A program made the translations under genes and the position numbers. DNA of 22,719 nt, from assembly GCA_002440125.1 (NCBI GenBank), contig DJRQ01000017.1, positions 1-22,719 of the forward strand, given 5' to 3'. The notes beneath the pieces are model-generated. The model was not told the origin of the DNA, searched no databases, and worked only from the letters and a program-made list of their open reading frames with translations. This DNA is from Caryophanales bacterium UBA6356 (GTDB lineage: Bacteria; Bacillota_I; Bacilli_A; RFN20; CAG-826). Below, piece after piece: positions 1 through 7,434 of this stretch (positions are counted from its first letter, which is position 1; each line of letters opens with the position of its first letter).

Positions 1-2027
1 AGAGTCACGTTTTCAAAATTTTTCGCTTGAAGGTCCTTTTTGAAATCCATGGCGGCTTTGTCGCACTTTTCTTCTTTTTTGCTCGAAAAATTAAGCAAAA
101 TGAGATAGGTGTAAGGAGGGTATTGCGCAATCTTCCTCTCTTTCATTTCGGTGATGAAAAAAGATTCGTAATCCTGTTTGGCGCCATAGACAATCGCATA
201 GTTTCGGGGATTGAAAGTCTGAATGACGGCTTCTCCTTCTTTGGCGCTTCTTCCGCTTCTGCCAACCGCTTGGGCGATAAGTTCGAACGTTCTTTCGGAA
301 GCGCGATAAGTCGGTAACGCCAATCCGATATCAGCCAAAACCACAGCACTTAAGGTGAGCAAGGGGAAATCATGCCCTTTGGCGATCATTTGGGTGCCGA
401 CGAGAATATCGTATTTGCCATCTCTAAAGTCGCGAAGAATCGTCTCCGCTTGGTGGGAGACCTTCCCGATGTCGCTATCCATTCGAGCGACTTTGGCCTT
501 GGGGAAAAGATCTTTGATCTCCTTAACCACGCGTTCGGTGCCATAGCCGATGCGGCGAAGTTTCGTGTACCCGCATTTGGGGCAGCACTCTGGATAAAGC
601 TCTACATGGCCGCAATGATGGCATTTCAGCATGTTGTCCTCTTTATGGTAGGTCATATTGCCAGCGCATTTCGGACAAACGAAGATATAGCCGCAACGTG
701 GGCATTCCACGCCCGTCCAATAGCCTCTTCTGTTCAAAAGCAATAAAACTTGTTCGTGTTTTTCTAGCTTTTCTTGAATTTTATTAAGGAGAGGCAAGGA
801 TATCTTTTCGCTTTGTTTTCCGAAATTATGACGATCCGTTAAGTCGACGATAGTCGTTTTGGGAAGTGGCTTCTCATTCACCCTTTTCTTCATCGTCGTA
901 TAACCATAGACGCCTTTAAGGGCGCGGGCCCTTGTTTCAAGAGTAGGAGTCGCGCTTCCAAGCACCAATTTTGCCTTTTCGTTTTTAGCGCGCATGATAG
1001 CGACTTCACGGGCGTGATAAAAAGGCGCGTTATCTTGTTTATAGGATTCAACATGCTCCTCATCGAGAATGATAAGCCCAAGATTCTTAATAGGTGAAAA
1101 AACAGCGCTTCGGGCCCCTACAACGACACGCGCTTCGCCAGAAGCAATACGACGGTACTCATCATATCGCTCGGCTCCGCTAAGACCACTATGAAGAATA
1201 GCGACCTTCTTCCCGAATCGCCTTAAGCAATAATCCATCAAAGCGGGAGTCAAATTGATTTCGGGCACCAGCAATAGAACGCCTTTGCCTTGTTCAAGAT
1301 ATCGTTCCGCCAAATGGAGATAGACCTCCGTCTTGCCACTTCCCGTAACTCCCTCCAAGAGATTGACTGCTTTCTCGCTCTCAAGCAAATACCGATAAGC
1401 GGCTTCTTGAAGTTCGCTCAAGACATGGGCTTGCTCCCTCTCTTCTTCTTTAAGCTTTAGCCGATGCTTTTCCTCGAGGTAGATTTCCACTTTTCTTTTT
1501 TCGATGAGTTTCCCCAAAATCGATGCAGAGCCGGCTTCTTTTTTCAAAATAGGTCCTCGAAGGGCAACAAGGCGAAGAAGTTCAATTTGCTTATCGGTAA
1601 GCCCTTCTTCGCTTCTATCGAGCAAGCGAACCCATTTTTCATATGCAATTTTGGGTGCTTTCAAAGTGCTATTCCTAGGCGACAAAGAAGGAGGGAGCAT
1701 CGTTTGAAGAACGCAAATTAGAGGAGAAAAATAATAGGAAGCGACCTCTTTTGCCAAAGACAAAAGAGAGTCATCGAGAAGAGGTTCTTCGTCAAGAATA
1801 TCCTCTTCTTTGAGAGTTTTAAAAGAAAAGCCTTTCTCTTTTTCCAATTCCTCTTGGCTTTTTGCCGTTTCTATAAGCCGCAAAACAAAACCCACAACGC
1901 GTTGGGGGCCAAAAGAAATCCGAACCCGATAACGCTCGCCGATTCTTTTTTTGCCATCGTAAAGATAACTAAAACTCCGATCAAGGGCGAGCGTTCCGTA
2001 TTCGGTTAAAACTTCGACGATTTTCAC
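1..2027 (-). CDS. priA: Primosomal protein N' (PriA helicase), 3' end cut off by the window
   Basis: ATP-dependent 3'-5' DNA helicase that recognises stalled forks and reloads the replisome. I translated the minus strand across the region and found one open frame of about 675 codons with no break. Visible motifs: Walker A GVTGSGKT near residues 226-233, the DEEH box (ILDEEH) about 90 residues later, and four CxxC pairs (CPRC, CPKC, CHHC, CPKC) at roughly residues 440-482 that bind two zinc ions in this family. The later helicase motifs are clear (GTQMIAKGHDFP, QAVGRSGR). The C-terminal part lies beyond base 1. The start is a GTG; the only SD-like bases, AAGG in AATAAGGTGAAA, overlap it, and no other plausible in-frame start follows the upstream in-frame stop. 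It begins 23 nt after gmk and is probably cotranscribed. Bacillus has rpoZ and coaBC between gmk and priA; both are absent here. Confidence 0.95.
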   Translation of the reverse strand, partial: MKIVEVLTEYGTLALDRSFSYLYDGKKRIGERYRVRISFGPQRVVGFVLRLIETAKSQEELEKEKGFSFKTLKEEDILDEEPLLDDSLLSLAKEVASYYFSPLICVLQTMLPPSLSPRNSTLKAPKIAYEKWVRLLDRSEEGLTDKQIELLRLVALRGPILKKEAGSASILGKLIEKRKVEIYLEEKHRLKLKEEEREQAHVLSELQEAAYRYLLESEKAVNLLEGVTGSGKTEVYLHLAERYLEQGKGVLLLVPEINLTPALMDYCLRRFGKKVAILHSGLSGAERYDEYRRIASGEARVVVGARSAVFSPIKNLGLIILDEEHVESYKQDNAPFYHAREVAIMRAKNEKAKLVLGSATPTLETRARALKGVYGYTTMKKRVNEKPLPKTTIVDLTDRHNFGKQSEKISLPLLNKIQEKLEKHEQVLLLLNRRGYWTGVECPRCGYIFVCPKCAGNMTYHKEDNMLKCHHCGHVELYPECCPKCGYTKLRRIGYGTERVVKEIKDLFPKAKVARMDSDIGKVSHQAETILRDFRDGKYDILVGTQMIAKGHDFPLLTLSAVVLADIGLALPTYRASERTFELIAQAVGRSGRSAKEGEAVIQTFNPRNYAIVYGAKQDYESFFITEMKERKIAQYPPYTYLILLNFSSKKEEKCDKAAMDFKKDLQAKNFENVT

Positions 2028-2050
2028 CTTATTAGAATAGCACGAAAGAA

Positions 2051-2614
2051 CTAGGCGATGGATTTCTTAATGATAGCGGCAACTTCTTTGGAAGCGCGTG
2101 TTAGATCGTCATTGACGACGCAATAGCTATAGCGGCCTTTCAAAGCCATTTCTTTCCTTGCCCTTTCAAGACGGCCTTCAATGTCTTGTTCTTTTTCGGT
2201 CATGCGGCCCCGAATTCTCTTTTCGAGTTCTTCGAAAGAAGGCGGCAGTATGAAAATAGAAACCACCCCTTTTTCCTTTTCCATGACTTGCCGAGCGCCA
2301 TTCACGTCGATTTCCAAAAGGACGTTCTTCCCTTCCTCCAAAAGAGCATCCACCTTGTCTTTAGGCGTTCCATAGCTATGTCCGACAAAAAGGTTGTATT
2401 CCAAAAAGTTCCCTTTTTTGACGTTCTCCATAAACGTTTCATCGCTTACGAAATAATAGTCGACGCCATCTTTTTCCCCTGGCCGCATTTGCCGAGTGGT
2501 CATTGAGACGCTATAAACGAGATTCAAATCCTTTTCTTCCATCACCTTTTGACGGATAGTTCCTTTTCCAACGCCAGAAGGGCCGGAAATAATAAAAAGC
2601 GTGCCTTTTTTCAT
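2051..2614 (-). CDS. gmk: Guanylate kinase
   Basis: Phosphorylates GMP to GDP with ATP, a step in guanine nucleotide supply. The 187-residue protein has the usual family length. The P-loop GPSGVGKGT lies at residues 10-18. The GMP-binding segment (TTRQMRPGEKDGVDYYFV), the LEIDVNGARQV segment and the Arg-rich lid (EKRIRGRMTE) all follow in order. The start ATG has no Shine-Dalgarno: the preceding bases are AATTTTGTAAATTT. A TATAAT -10 ends only 11 nt before it, so the mRNA should carry a leader of about five bases. It is the first gene of the gmk-priA unit and is divergent from rqcH. Confidence 0.96.
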   Translation of the reverse strand: MKKGTLFIISGPSGVGKGTIRQKVMEEKDLNLVYSVSMTTRQMRPGEKDGVDYYFVSDETFMENVKKGNFLEYNLFVGHSYGTPKDKVDALLEEGKNVLLEIDVNGARQVMEKEKGVVSIFILPPSFEELEKRIRGRMTEKEQDIEGRLERARKEMALKGRYSYCVVNDDLTRASKEVAAIIKKSIA

Positions 2615-2625
2615 AAATTTACAAA

Positions 2626-2654
2626 ATTATAAGAAAGCAATCAAAAAGAGACAA
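2626..2654 (-). promoter_or_regulatory. Promoter of gmk-priA
   Basis: On the minus strand, TTGTCT (2654-2649) and a perfect TATAAT (2631-2626) are separated by exactly 17 nt. The expected transcription start is near 2619, about five bases before the gmk ATG, leaving no room for a ribosome-binding site. Confidence 0.7.
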
Positions 2655-2694
2655 GATAAAAGGGGTTTCATAATGGTTGGGATTCTTGAAAATA

Positions 2695-2723
2695 TCGAAA
2701 AAAAGCCTTTTTAAGGTTATACT
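2695..2723 (+). promoter_or_regulatory. Promoter of rqcH
   Basis: TATACT (2718-2723) lies 17 nt after TCGAAA (2695-2700, four of six to consensus). The -10 ends 7 nt before the ATG at 2731, so the expected start of transcription is at or next to the A of the ATG. The spacer holds the small inverted repeat AAAAAG-C-CTTTTT (2700-2712), which may be only A/T-rich coincidence. Confidence 0.5.
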
Positions 2724-2730
2724 TCTTGTC

Positions 2731-4140
2731 ATGAAATCACTTCGAAAAGACGAACTTCTTCTTTATCTCCCCTATCTCAAAAAGGAGCTCGTGGGGAAGC
2801 ATCTTTCGGGAATCACCCTGTTAGAAGAAAGCGCCATTGCTTTTAGGCCATCCGGAAAAGGTGCCAAGAAATTCGTGATCGATTTGGAAAACGAAAATCC
2901 TCTTGTGTATTACGAAGGCGAACCAATCGAAGTGAATTCTCTTTCTTCCCCCTTCTTCGAAGCTTTGAAAAGAGAAATTCCAAACCCTTACGTCCAAGAA
3001 ATCTCCCTTTTGAATGACGATCGGATACTCGCTTTGGATCTTCTCATCGTCAACAAAGTCTTCAAAGAAGAAAAACGTTCCCTCATTCTCGAGCTTTTTC
3101 CCGCAAACGCCAATCTCCTCATACTCGATGAGAATCGGAAAATAATCCTTGCCTTTCGCTCAAGGGGATACGAATCAAAGCGGCCTCTCATGAAGGGACT
3201 TCTTTACGAAGCGCCAAAAAAAGTCGACATCCAAAAAGAAAAGTCACCCATTTCTTTTGACATCGATAAATATCTAGCAGAGGCAAAGCAAGTCGAAAAG
3301 GTTCTTTTGGAGAAACGGAAAAAAGCTAAGTTCGCGCCTTTTTTCAAGGAATACAAAAGGCAAATTAAAAGGGCCGAACGAAAAATCGATGCGATAAACA
3401 AAGACATCGAAGAAGCCAAAAAACACCTTGAAGATGGGAAATATGGCGATGCAATTTATATGAATTACGGTGAAATCCCTGCAAAAGCGGCTTCCTTTGA
3501 TTTTGAAGGGGAATCCATCGCCCTTGATAAATCGATTTCTTTGTCGGCGAACGCCGAACGCTATTATAAGAAAGCCAAAAAAGCCAAAGAAACCCTCGAA
3601 AGAGGAAAGACGAATCTCCAAAAGGCCCATTCGGAGCTAGAAGACGCAAAAGCCGCCTTATACGAGCTTATGCATAGTGACGAGGCTTCTTTGGAGCGGT
3701 TTGCTCTTGAACATCATCTTTTCGCGAAAAAGGAGGTTTCTAAAAACCAAGAATTCGGAAGCGCCTCTCTCCCCTACTACGTAACCTATAAGGGGGTCAA
3801 AATACTCTTCGGGAAAAACGCCAAGCAAAACGACACGCTTTCTTTCTTGCTTGAAACCTCCAAAAACCATCTTTGGTTTCATATCCTTGGAGAGAAAGGT
3901 TCCCATGTCTTGCTAAAAACGGATAAACCGAGCGAAGAGCAAATCCATATGGCCGGCGAACTGGCTTTGCTTTTGTCAAACAAAGAAGACGGCGAAGTCC
4001 AGATGACGCTTCATAGGAACATCCGGAAAGGGAATGTTCCAGGCCAAGTTCTTTTAAAGGAATTCCAAACGATTCGAATCAAAAACATTTCCAAGGAAGC
4101 CCGAAATCTCCTTTTAGAAGCAAAGAAGGTATCAGAATAA
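2731..4140 (+). CDS. rqcH: RqcH/NFACT family ribosome quality control protein (FbpA-like), compact form
   Basis: RqcH binds stalled 50S-peptidyl-tRNA complexes and adds C-terminal alanine tails that mark the peptide for degradation; older annotations call it fibronectin-binding protein. The 469-residue product has an NFACT-N domain (about 1-170), two charged helices that probably form a coiled coil (about 193-250 and 273-316) and an NFACT-R domain (about 348-446, with FGKNAKQND, HLWFHILGEKGSHV and NVPGQV). The Asp-Arg pair needed for tailing in B. subtilis (D97/R98) appears here as DDR, also ending at residue 98. Bacillus RqcH has about 570 residues, so the middle part is shortened. I chose the ATG at 2731 over the in-frame one at 2677 because a -10 lies just before it and the extra 18 residues do not look family-like. 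In Bacillus rqcH (yloA) is also near gmk and priA. Confidence 0.9.
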   Translation: MKSLRKDELLLYLPYLKKELVGKHLSGITLLEESAIAFRPSGKGAKKFVIDLENENPLVYYEGEPIEVNSLSSPFFEALKREIPNPYVQEISLLNDDRILALDLLIVNKVFKEEKRSLILELFPANANLLILDENRKIILAFRSRGYESKRPLMKGLLYEAPKKVDIQKEKSPISFDIDKYLAEAKQVEKVLLEKRKKAKFAPFFKEYKRQIKRAERKIDAINKDIEEAKKHLEDGKYGDAIYMNYGEIPAKAASFDFEGESIALDKSISLSANAERYYKKAKKAKETLERGKTNLQKAHSELEDAKAALYELMHSDEASLERFALEHHLFAKKEVSKNQEFGSASLPYYVTYKGVKILFGKNAKQNDTLSFLLETSKNHLWFHILGEKGSHVLLKTDKPSEEQIHMAGELALLLSNKEDGEVQMTLHRNIRKGNVPGQVLLKEFQTIRIKNISKEARNLLLEAKKVSE

Positions 4141-4689
4141 TCAATCGTTCTCAGGGAAGGCTTTCTCGTAAGAAAGTATATCGTTTGCAATCGCCTTTAA
4201 GGCCGCTTCCCTTCCCTTCATCTCGCCTACTACCGTGGAGGCGCCTTTCTCCAGATCCTTATAAACCCTAAAGAAATGAGCGATTTCCTTTGAAACATAG
4301 TCCGGAAGCTCATGAATGTCTCGATAGTTCGAATAAAGAGGGTCGTGAGCGCAAACGGCGATGATTTTCGTATCGCTCTTCCCTCCATCGACCATCTCTA
4401 GCATTCCGATAGGATAGGCAAGCGTCAAAGCCAAAGGCAAAATAGGTTCGCTACATATGACAAGGACATCCAAAGGATCCCCATCTTCGCTCAAGGTCCT
4501 CGGAATAAAGCCATAGTTATGAGGGTAATAAGTCGAAGTACTCAAGATGCGGTCAAGGATTAAAGATCCCGACTCTTTGTCGAGTTCGTACTTGTTTTTC
4601 GAGCCAGCGCTAATCTCGACGCAAGCCAAAAAGGCTTCCGGTTTAATGCGTTCTTTGCGAATGCTATGCCAAATAGTGTTCTTATTCAT
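4141..4689 (-). CDS. ppa: Inorganic pyrophosphatase, soluble family I
   Basis: Hydrolyses pyrophosphate to two phosphates in the cytoplasm and so pulls biosynthetic reactions forward. The 182-residue length fits bacterial family I enzymes. The KNKYELDKESG segment, YYPHNYGFIPRTL, and the signature DGDPLDVLV with its metal-binding Asp residues are present; GGKSDTKIIAV replaces the more usual DEGEKDDKIIAV, with the K-D-K core partly kept. The gene ends in TGA directly against the TAA of convergent rqcH, with no bases between them. It is divergent from the lipoprotein gene. No Shine-Dalgarno precedes the ATG; an extended -10 ends 6 nt before it. Confidence 0.95.
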   Translation of the reverse strand: MNKNTIWHSIRKERIKPEAFLACVEISAGSKNKYELDKESGSLILDRILSTSTYYPHNYGFIPRTLSEDGDPLDVLVICSEPILPLALTLAYPIGMLEMVDGGKSDTKIIAVCAHDPLYSNYRDIHELPDYVSKEIAHFFRVYKDLEKGASTVVGEMKGREAALKAIANDILSYEKAFPEND

Positions 4690-4695
4690 AAGCTT

Positions 4696-4704
4696 AGTCT
4701 AGCA
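4696..4704 (-). promoter_or_regulatory. Extended -10 promoter of ppa
   Basis: On the minus strand TGC-TAGACT (4704-4696) is an extended -10 element ending 6 nt (AAGCTT) before the ATG at 4689. A -35 is weak: only a T-rich TTTTTG lies at 17-nt spacing. The predicted transcript starts at the start codon. Confidence 0.5.
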
Positions 4705-4759
4705 CATATAAAGCGCTACAAAAAAGAAATGGCTATCCCTTCTTTTCTTGGCTAGCACA

Positions 4760-4768
4760 TGCCAAAAT
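4760..4768 (+). promoter_or_regulatory. Possible extended -10 of the lipoprotein gene
   Basis: TGC-CAAAAT (TG motif plus four of six -10 bases) ends 6 nt before the GTG at 4775. No clear -35 was found. The AGAGG abutting the GTG is too close to act as a Shine-Dalgarno. This is the weakest member of the leaderless set. Confidence 0.35.
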
Positions 4769-4774
4769 AAGAGG

Positions 4775-5584
4775 GTGAAGAAAAGAGCTTTTTCTTTTTT
4801 GCTATTACCCTTCCTCGTGGCTTGCTCGGAAAGTCATGAGCTTTTTCCTTTTGGCGAAGAAGTAGACCGCGAAAAGCCTTACGTTCTTTTCCGCTCTTTC
4901 CATAGCGAAGGAGAGGATTATGAGCAAATGTTGCCTTCCCTTTCTAGCGAAGTCGCCTTGGATCTGCTTAAGAATGGAGAATGTCTTTCTCTTTTCCTCG
5001 AAGCGAAAACGTGCGAGGCTTGCAAAGACATTTTCCCCACATTCAAAGAGGTTTCTAAGGAGTTAAACATCGAGACTTTTTCTATGACGAGCAAAGAAGC
5101 GAAAAAGCTTCTTTCCTATTTCCCTTTCCTCGAAAAAACAACTTTTTCCAAAGGAACGCCAGGTTGGTATCTTCTTACGCAAAATAAAGTCCAGGAAGTT
5201 CTCTATGGGACAACACGGGACAAAGAAGCGCTTAAAAGAAAAATAAAGACGACCTTTTTCGAGTTCGTAAGTCTTTATAACGCCTATCGCATCGATTCTT
5301 TCGAGATATGGAACGAAAAGAACAAAGATTTCTCGACGCCCACTTTAATCGTCGATAGAAGCGATTCCGAAAGCGGTCTCCTTTTTAAAAGGGACGCCCT
5401 TCCCTTTTTCGAGAAAAACAAGAAACCCTTTTTCATTCTCGATACGAGCTTCTTTGAGGAGTGTGAACAAACCGCAATAAAGGAGTTTTTCATAAAGGAC
5501 GAAAAATCTTATCCAATCCGTTTTAAGAACAGCTACATTTCTTTCCAAGAAGCGCCCTCTTATTTCAATTCCCTTTTGGAATAA
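4775..5584 (+). CDS. Predicted lipoprotein with thioredoxin-like CxxC domain
   Basis: A 269-residue protein with a textbook lipoprotein signal: MKKR, a hydrophobic stretch and lipobox LVAC, giving a lipidated Cys at residue 17 anchored on the outer face of the membrane. Residues 70-90 hold a strand, the motif TCEAC (Cys80 and Cys83) and a following helix, which resembles the active site of thioredoxin-fold oxidoreductases. GTPGWYLL near residue 130 could be the usual cis-proline strand. The second half (about 170-269) may be a second degenerate thioredoxin-like domain, but that is only an impression. I take the GTG at 4775 as start because it places the positive residues right before the hydrophobic core; a TTG at 4748 would give an unnatural N-terminus. 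No redox partner gene is adjacent, so the substrate is unknown. The exact family was not recognised. Confidence 0.75.
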   Translation: MKKRAFSFLLLPFLVACSESHELFPFGEEVDREKPYVLFRSFHSEGEDYEQMLPSLSSEVALDLLKNGECLSLFLEAKTCEACKDIFPTFKEVSKELNIETFSMTSKEAKKLLSYFPFLEKTTFSKGTPGWYLLTQNKVQEVLYGTTRDKEALKRKIKTTFFEFVSLYNAYRIDSFEIWNEKNKDFSTPTLIVDRSDSESGLLFKRDALPFFEKNKKPFFILDTSFFEECEQTAIKEFFIKDEKSYPIRFKNSYISFQEAPSYFNSLLE

Positions 5585-5592
5585 GATAGAAA

Positions 5593-5649
5593 AAAATCCC
5601 CGCAAAAACCTGCTTAAATAGAAAAATAACGAGGATTTGAAGGGATTTT
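5593..5649. terminator. Candidate bidirectional terminator between the lipoprotein gene and atpC
   Basis: AAAATCCC (5593-5600) and GGGATTTT (5642-5649) form an 8-bp inverted repeat around a 41-base loop between convergent genes. A-runs on one side and T-runs on the other give a U-tract in either direction. The long loop makes it a weak intrinsic terminator. Confidence 0.35.
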
Positions 5650-5652
5650 AAT

Positions 5653-6012
5653 TTATTTTTCCGAACGAAGCATTTTCTCGCCCATTTCGATGGCGCGATC
5701 AGAAAACTCCAAAGGAGCCCTTTGATTTTGTAAGATCTTTTTCGCTTCTTCTTCGGAAGAGGATATAAAAGCGCTCTCGGAAAGGATAGTAACCCTGTTA
5801 TCATGCATTTTTAAAACGCCATGATAAAGGGCGAGATAGGTTTCTTCCCCTTGAGAGAGAGCTTTTAAAACGCCTTTAGGAGCAAGTTCCGAGATTATCG
5901 GCGTGTGATCTTCCAAAAGGCCGAGTCGCCCATGGGAAGTCGTCACATAGACGGCATTTACTTCTTTCTCCAACGCTTTTCCAAGAGGGGTTAAGACAAG
6001 AAGCTTGAACAT
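5653..6012 (-). CDS. atpC: ATP synthase F1 epsilon subunit
   Basis: Part of the central stalk of F1, linking gamma to the c-ring and often inhibiting hydrolysis. The 119-residue protein has the N-terminal beta-sandwich (VYVTTSHGRLGLLEDHTPI, then ALYHGVLKMHDNRVTIL) and a short helical C-terminus of about 30 residues. Bacillus-type epsilon has about 133 residues and an ATP-binding I(L)DxxRA motif; that motif is not visible here, so ATP sensing by epsilon is doubtful. The ATG overlaps the atpD stop (TAATG) and follows a GGAG Shine-Dalgarno. Last gene of the operon. Confidence 0.93.
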   Translation of the reverse strand: MFKLLVLTPLGKALEKEVNAVYVTTSHGRLGLLEDHTPIISELAPKGVLKALSQGEETYLALYHGVLKMHDNRVTILSESAFISSSEEEAKKILQNQRAPLEFSDRAIEMGEKMLRSEK

Positions 6013-7421
6013 TATTTGCTCTCCAAGGCGTGAGCTTTCTTGACGACGTCTTCGATAGTTCCACAATACATGAAGGCGCTTTCTGGCAAAGAATCATACT
6101 TCCCAGTAAGGATTTCTTCGAAGCTCCGAACCGTTTCCGATAAAGGAACGTAAACGCCTGGAAAACCATTGAAGGATTCCGCCACATGGAAAGGCTGCGA
6201 TAAGAAATTACGCACGCGACGGGCTCGAGCAACGACCGCTTTATCATCGTCGCTAAGCTCATCAATGCCAAGAATGGCGATGATATCTTGGAGCTCTTTG
6301 TAACGTTGCAAAAGTCTTTGAACGCCAGAAGCAACGTTGTAATGCCTTTCGCCTACAATATCCGGATCCAAAAGATTCGAGCTCGATTCCAAAGGATCGA
6401 CGGCTGGATAGAGCCCTAAGGCGGCGATGCCACGGTCCAAAATCGTTCGGGCGTCTAGATGAGAGAAGGTGGTCGCCGGAGCGGGATCGGTTAAGTCGTC
6501 GGCAGGAACGTAAACTGCTTGAACGGAGGTGATCGAACCGTCTTTGGTAGAAGTGATGCGCTCTTGCAAAGCCCCCATTTCATTGGCCAGGGTCGGTTGA
6601 TAACCGACCGCGCTAGGCATACGTCCCAAAAGGGCGCTTACTTCGCTTCCGGCTTGCGTAAAACGGAAGATATTATCGATGAAAAGGAGAACATCTTTAT
6701 GTTCTTTGTCGCGGAAATATTCAGCCATCGTCAAACCCGTTAAAGCCACGCGCATACGAGCTCCAGGGGGTTCATTCATTTGACCAAAGCAAAGGGCGGT
6801 ATTTTTAAGGACGCCGGAATGCTTCATTTCATTATAAAGGTCATTCCCTTCGCGGCTTCTTTCGCCAACGCCAGCGAAAACCGAAATACCATTATGTTCG
6901 CTTGCGATATTGCTGATGAGTTCTTGGATAAGAACGGTTTTGCCAACGCCAGCGCCACCAAATAATCCAATTTTCCCACCTTTCGCATAAGGGCAAAGCA
7001 AATCGATGACTTTAATTCCCGTTTCAAGGATTTCATTGCTCACTTTTTGCTCGGCGAAGGTTGGGGCTTGGCGATGTATCGGGTTTTTTTGAACGTCTTT
7101 GAAATCATCCTCTAACCCATCGATAGGATCGCCTAGGACATTGAACATTCGTCCTAAGGTTTTTTCGCCGACAGGAACGCTAATTGGGGCGCCGGTATCC
7201 GTAACCTTCATGCCTCTGGCGACGCCTTCGGTAGCACCCATGGCGACTGTTCGAACAATGTCATCGCCAAGATGTTGCATGACTTCGACCGTCAAGGTGT
7301 CTTGCTCGTTAAGATGGACCTTAAGAGCCGTAAGCAAAGCAGGTAAATGGCGATCGTCAAAACGGACGTCAATAACCGGGCCAAGGGCTTCTACGACTTT
7401 TCCAAGTTCTTCCTTTTCCAT
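6012..7421 (-). CDS. atpD: ATP synthase F1 beta subunit
   Basis: Catalytic subunit of F1. The 469-residue chain carries the P-loop GGAGVGKT (155-162), the catalytic segment GERSREGNDLY, and DNIFRFTQAGSEVSALLGR followed by MPSAVGYQPTL. The DELSEED lever that touches gamma reads DELSDDD. The ATG at 7421 was chosen because it follows a strong GAGGAGAG ribosome-binding site and the protein then starts like other beta subunits (KVVEALGPVIDV); the frame stays open further upstream but that part is a shadow of atpG. It starts 13 nt after the atpG stop. Confidence 0.98.
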   Translation of the reverse strand: MEKEELGKVVEALGPVIDVRFDDRHLPALLTALKVHLNEQDTLTVEVMQHLGDDIVRTVAMGATEGVARGMKVTDTGAPISVPVGEKTLGRMFNVLGDPIDGLEDDFKDVQKNPIHRQAPTFAEQKVSNEILETGIKVIDLLCPYAKGGKIGLFGGAGVGKTVLIQELISNIASEHNGISVFAGVGERSREGNDLYNEMKHSGVLKNTALCFGQMNEPPGARMRVALTGLTMAEYFRDKEHKDVLLFIDNIFRFTQAGSEVSALLGRMPSAVGYQPTLANEMGALQERITSTKDGSITSVQAVYVPADDLTDPAPATTFSHLDARTILDRGIAALGLYPAVDPLESSSNLLDPDIVGERHYNVASGVQRLLQRYKELQDIIAILGIDELSDDDKAVVARARRVRNFLSQPFHVAESFNGFPGVYVPLSETVRSFEEILTGKYDSLPESAFMYCGTIEDVVKKAHALESK

Positions 7422-7434
7422 GTTTCTCTCTCCT

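Noticed and set aside
2677..2730. Upstream ATG start for rqcH at 2677
   Set aside because: The added 18 residues are not family-like and would overlap the predicted promoter; the ATG at 2731 places the Asp-Arg pair at 97-98 as in Bacillus.
4748..4774. TTG start for the lipoprotein gene
   Set aside because: It would put polar residues with an extra Cys before the signal peptide; the GTG at 4775 gives a classic lipoprotein signal.
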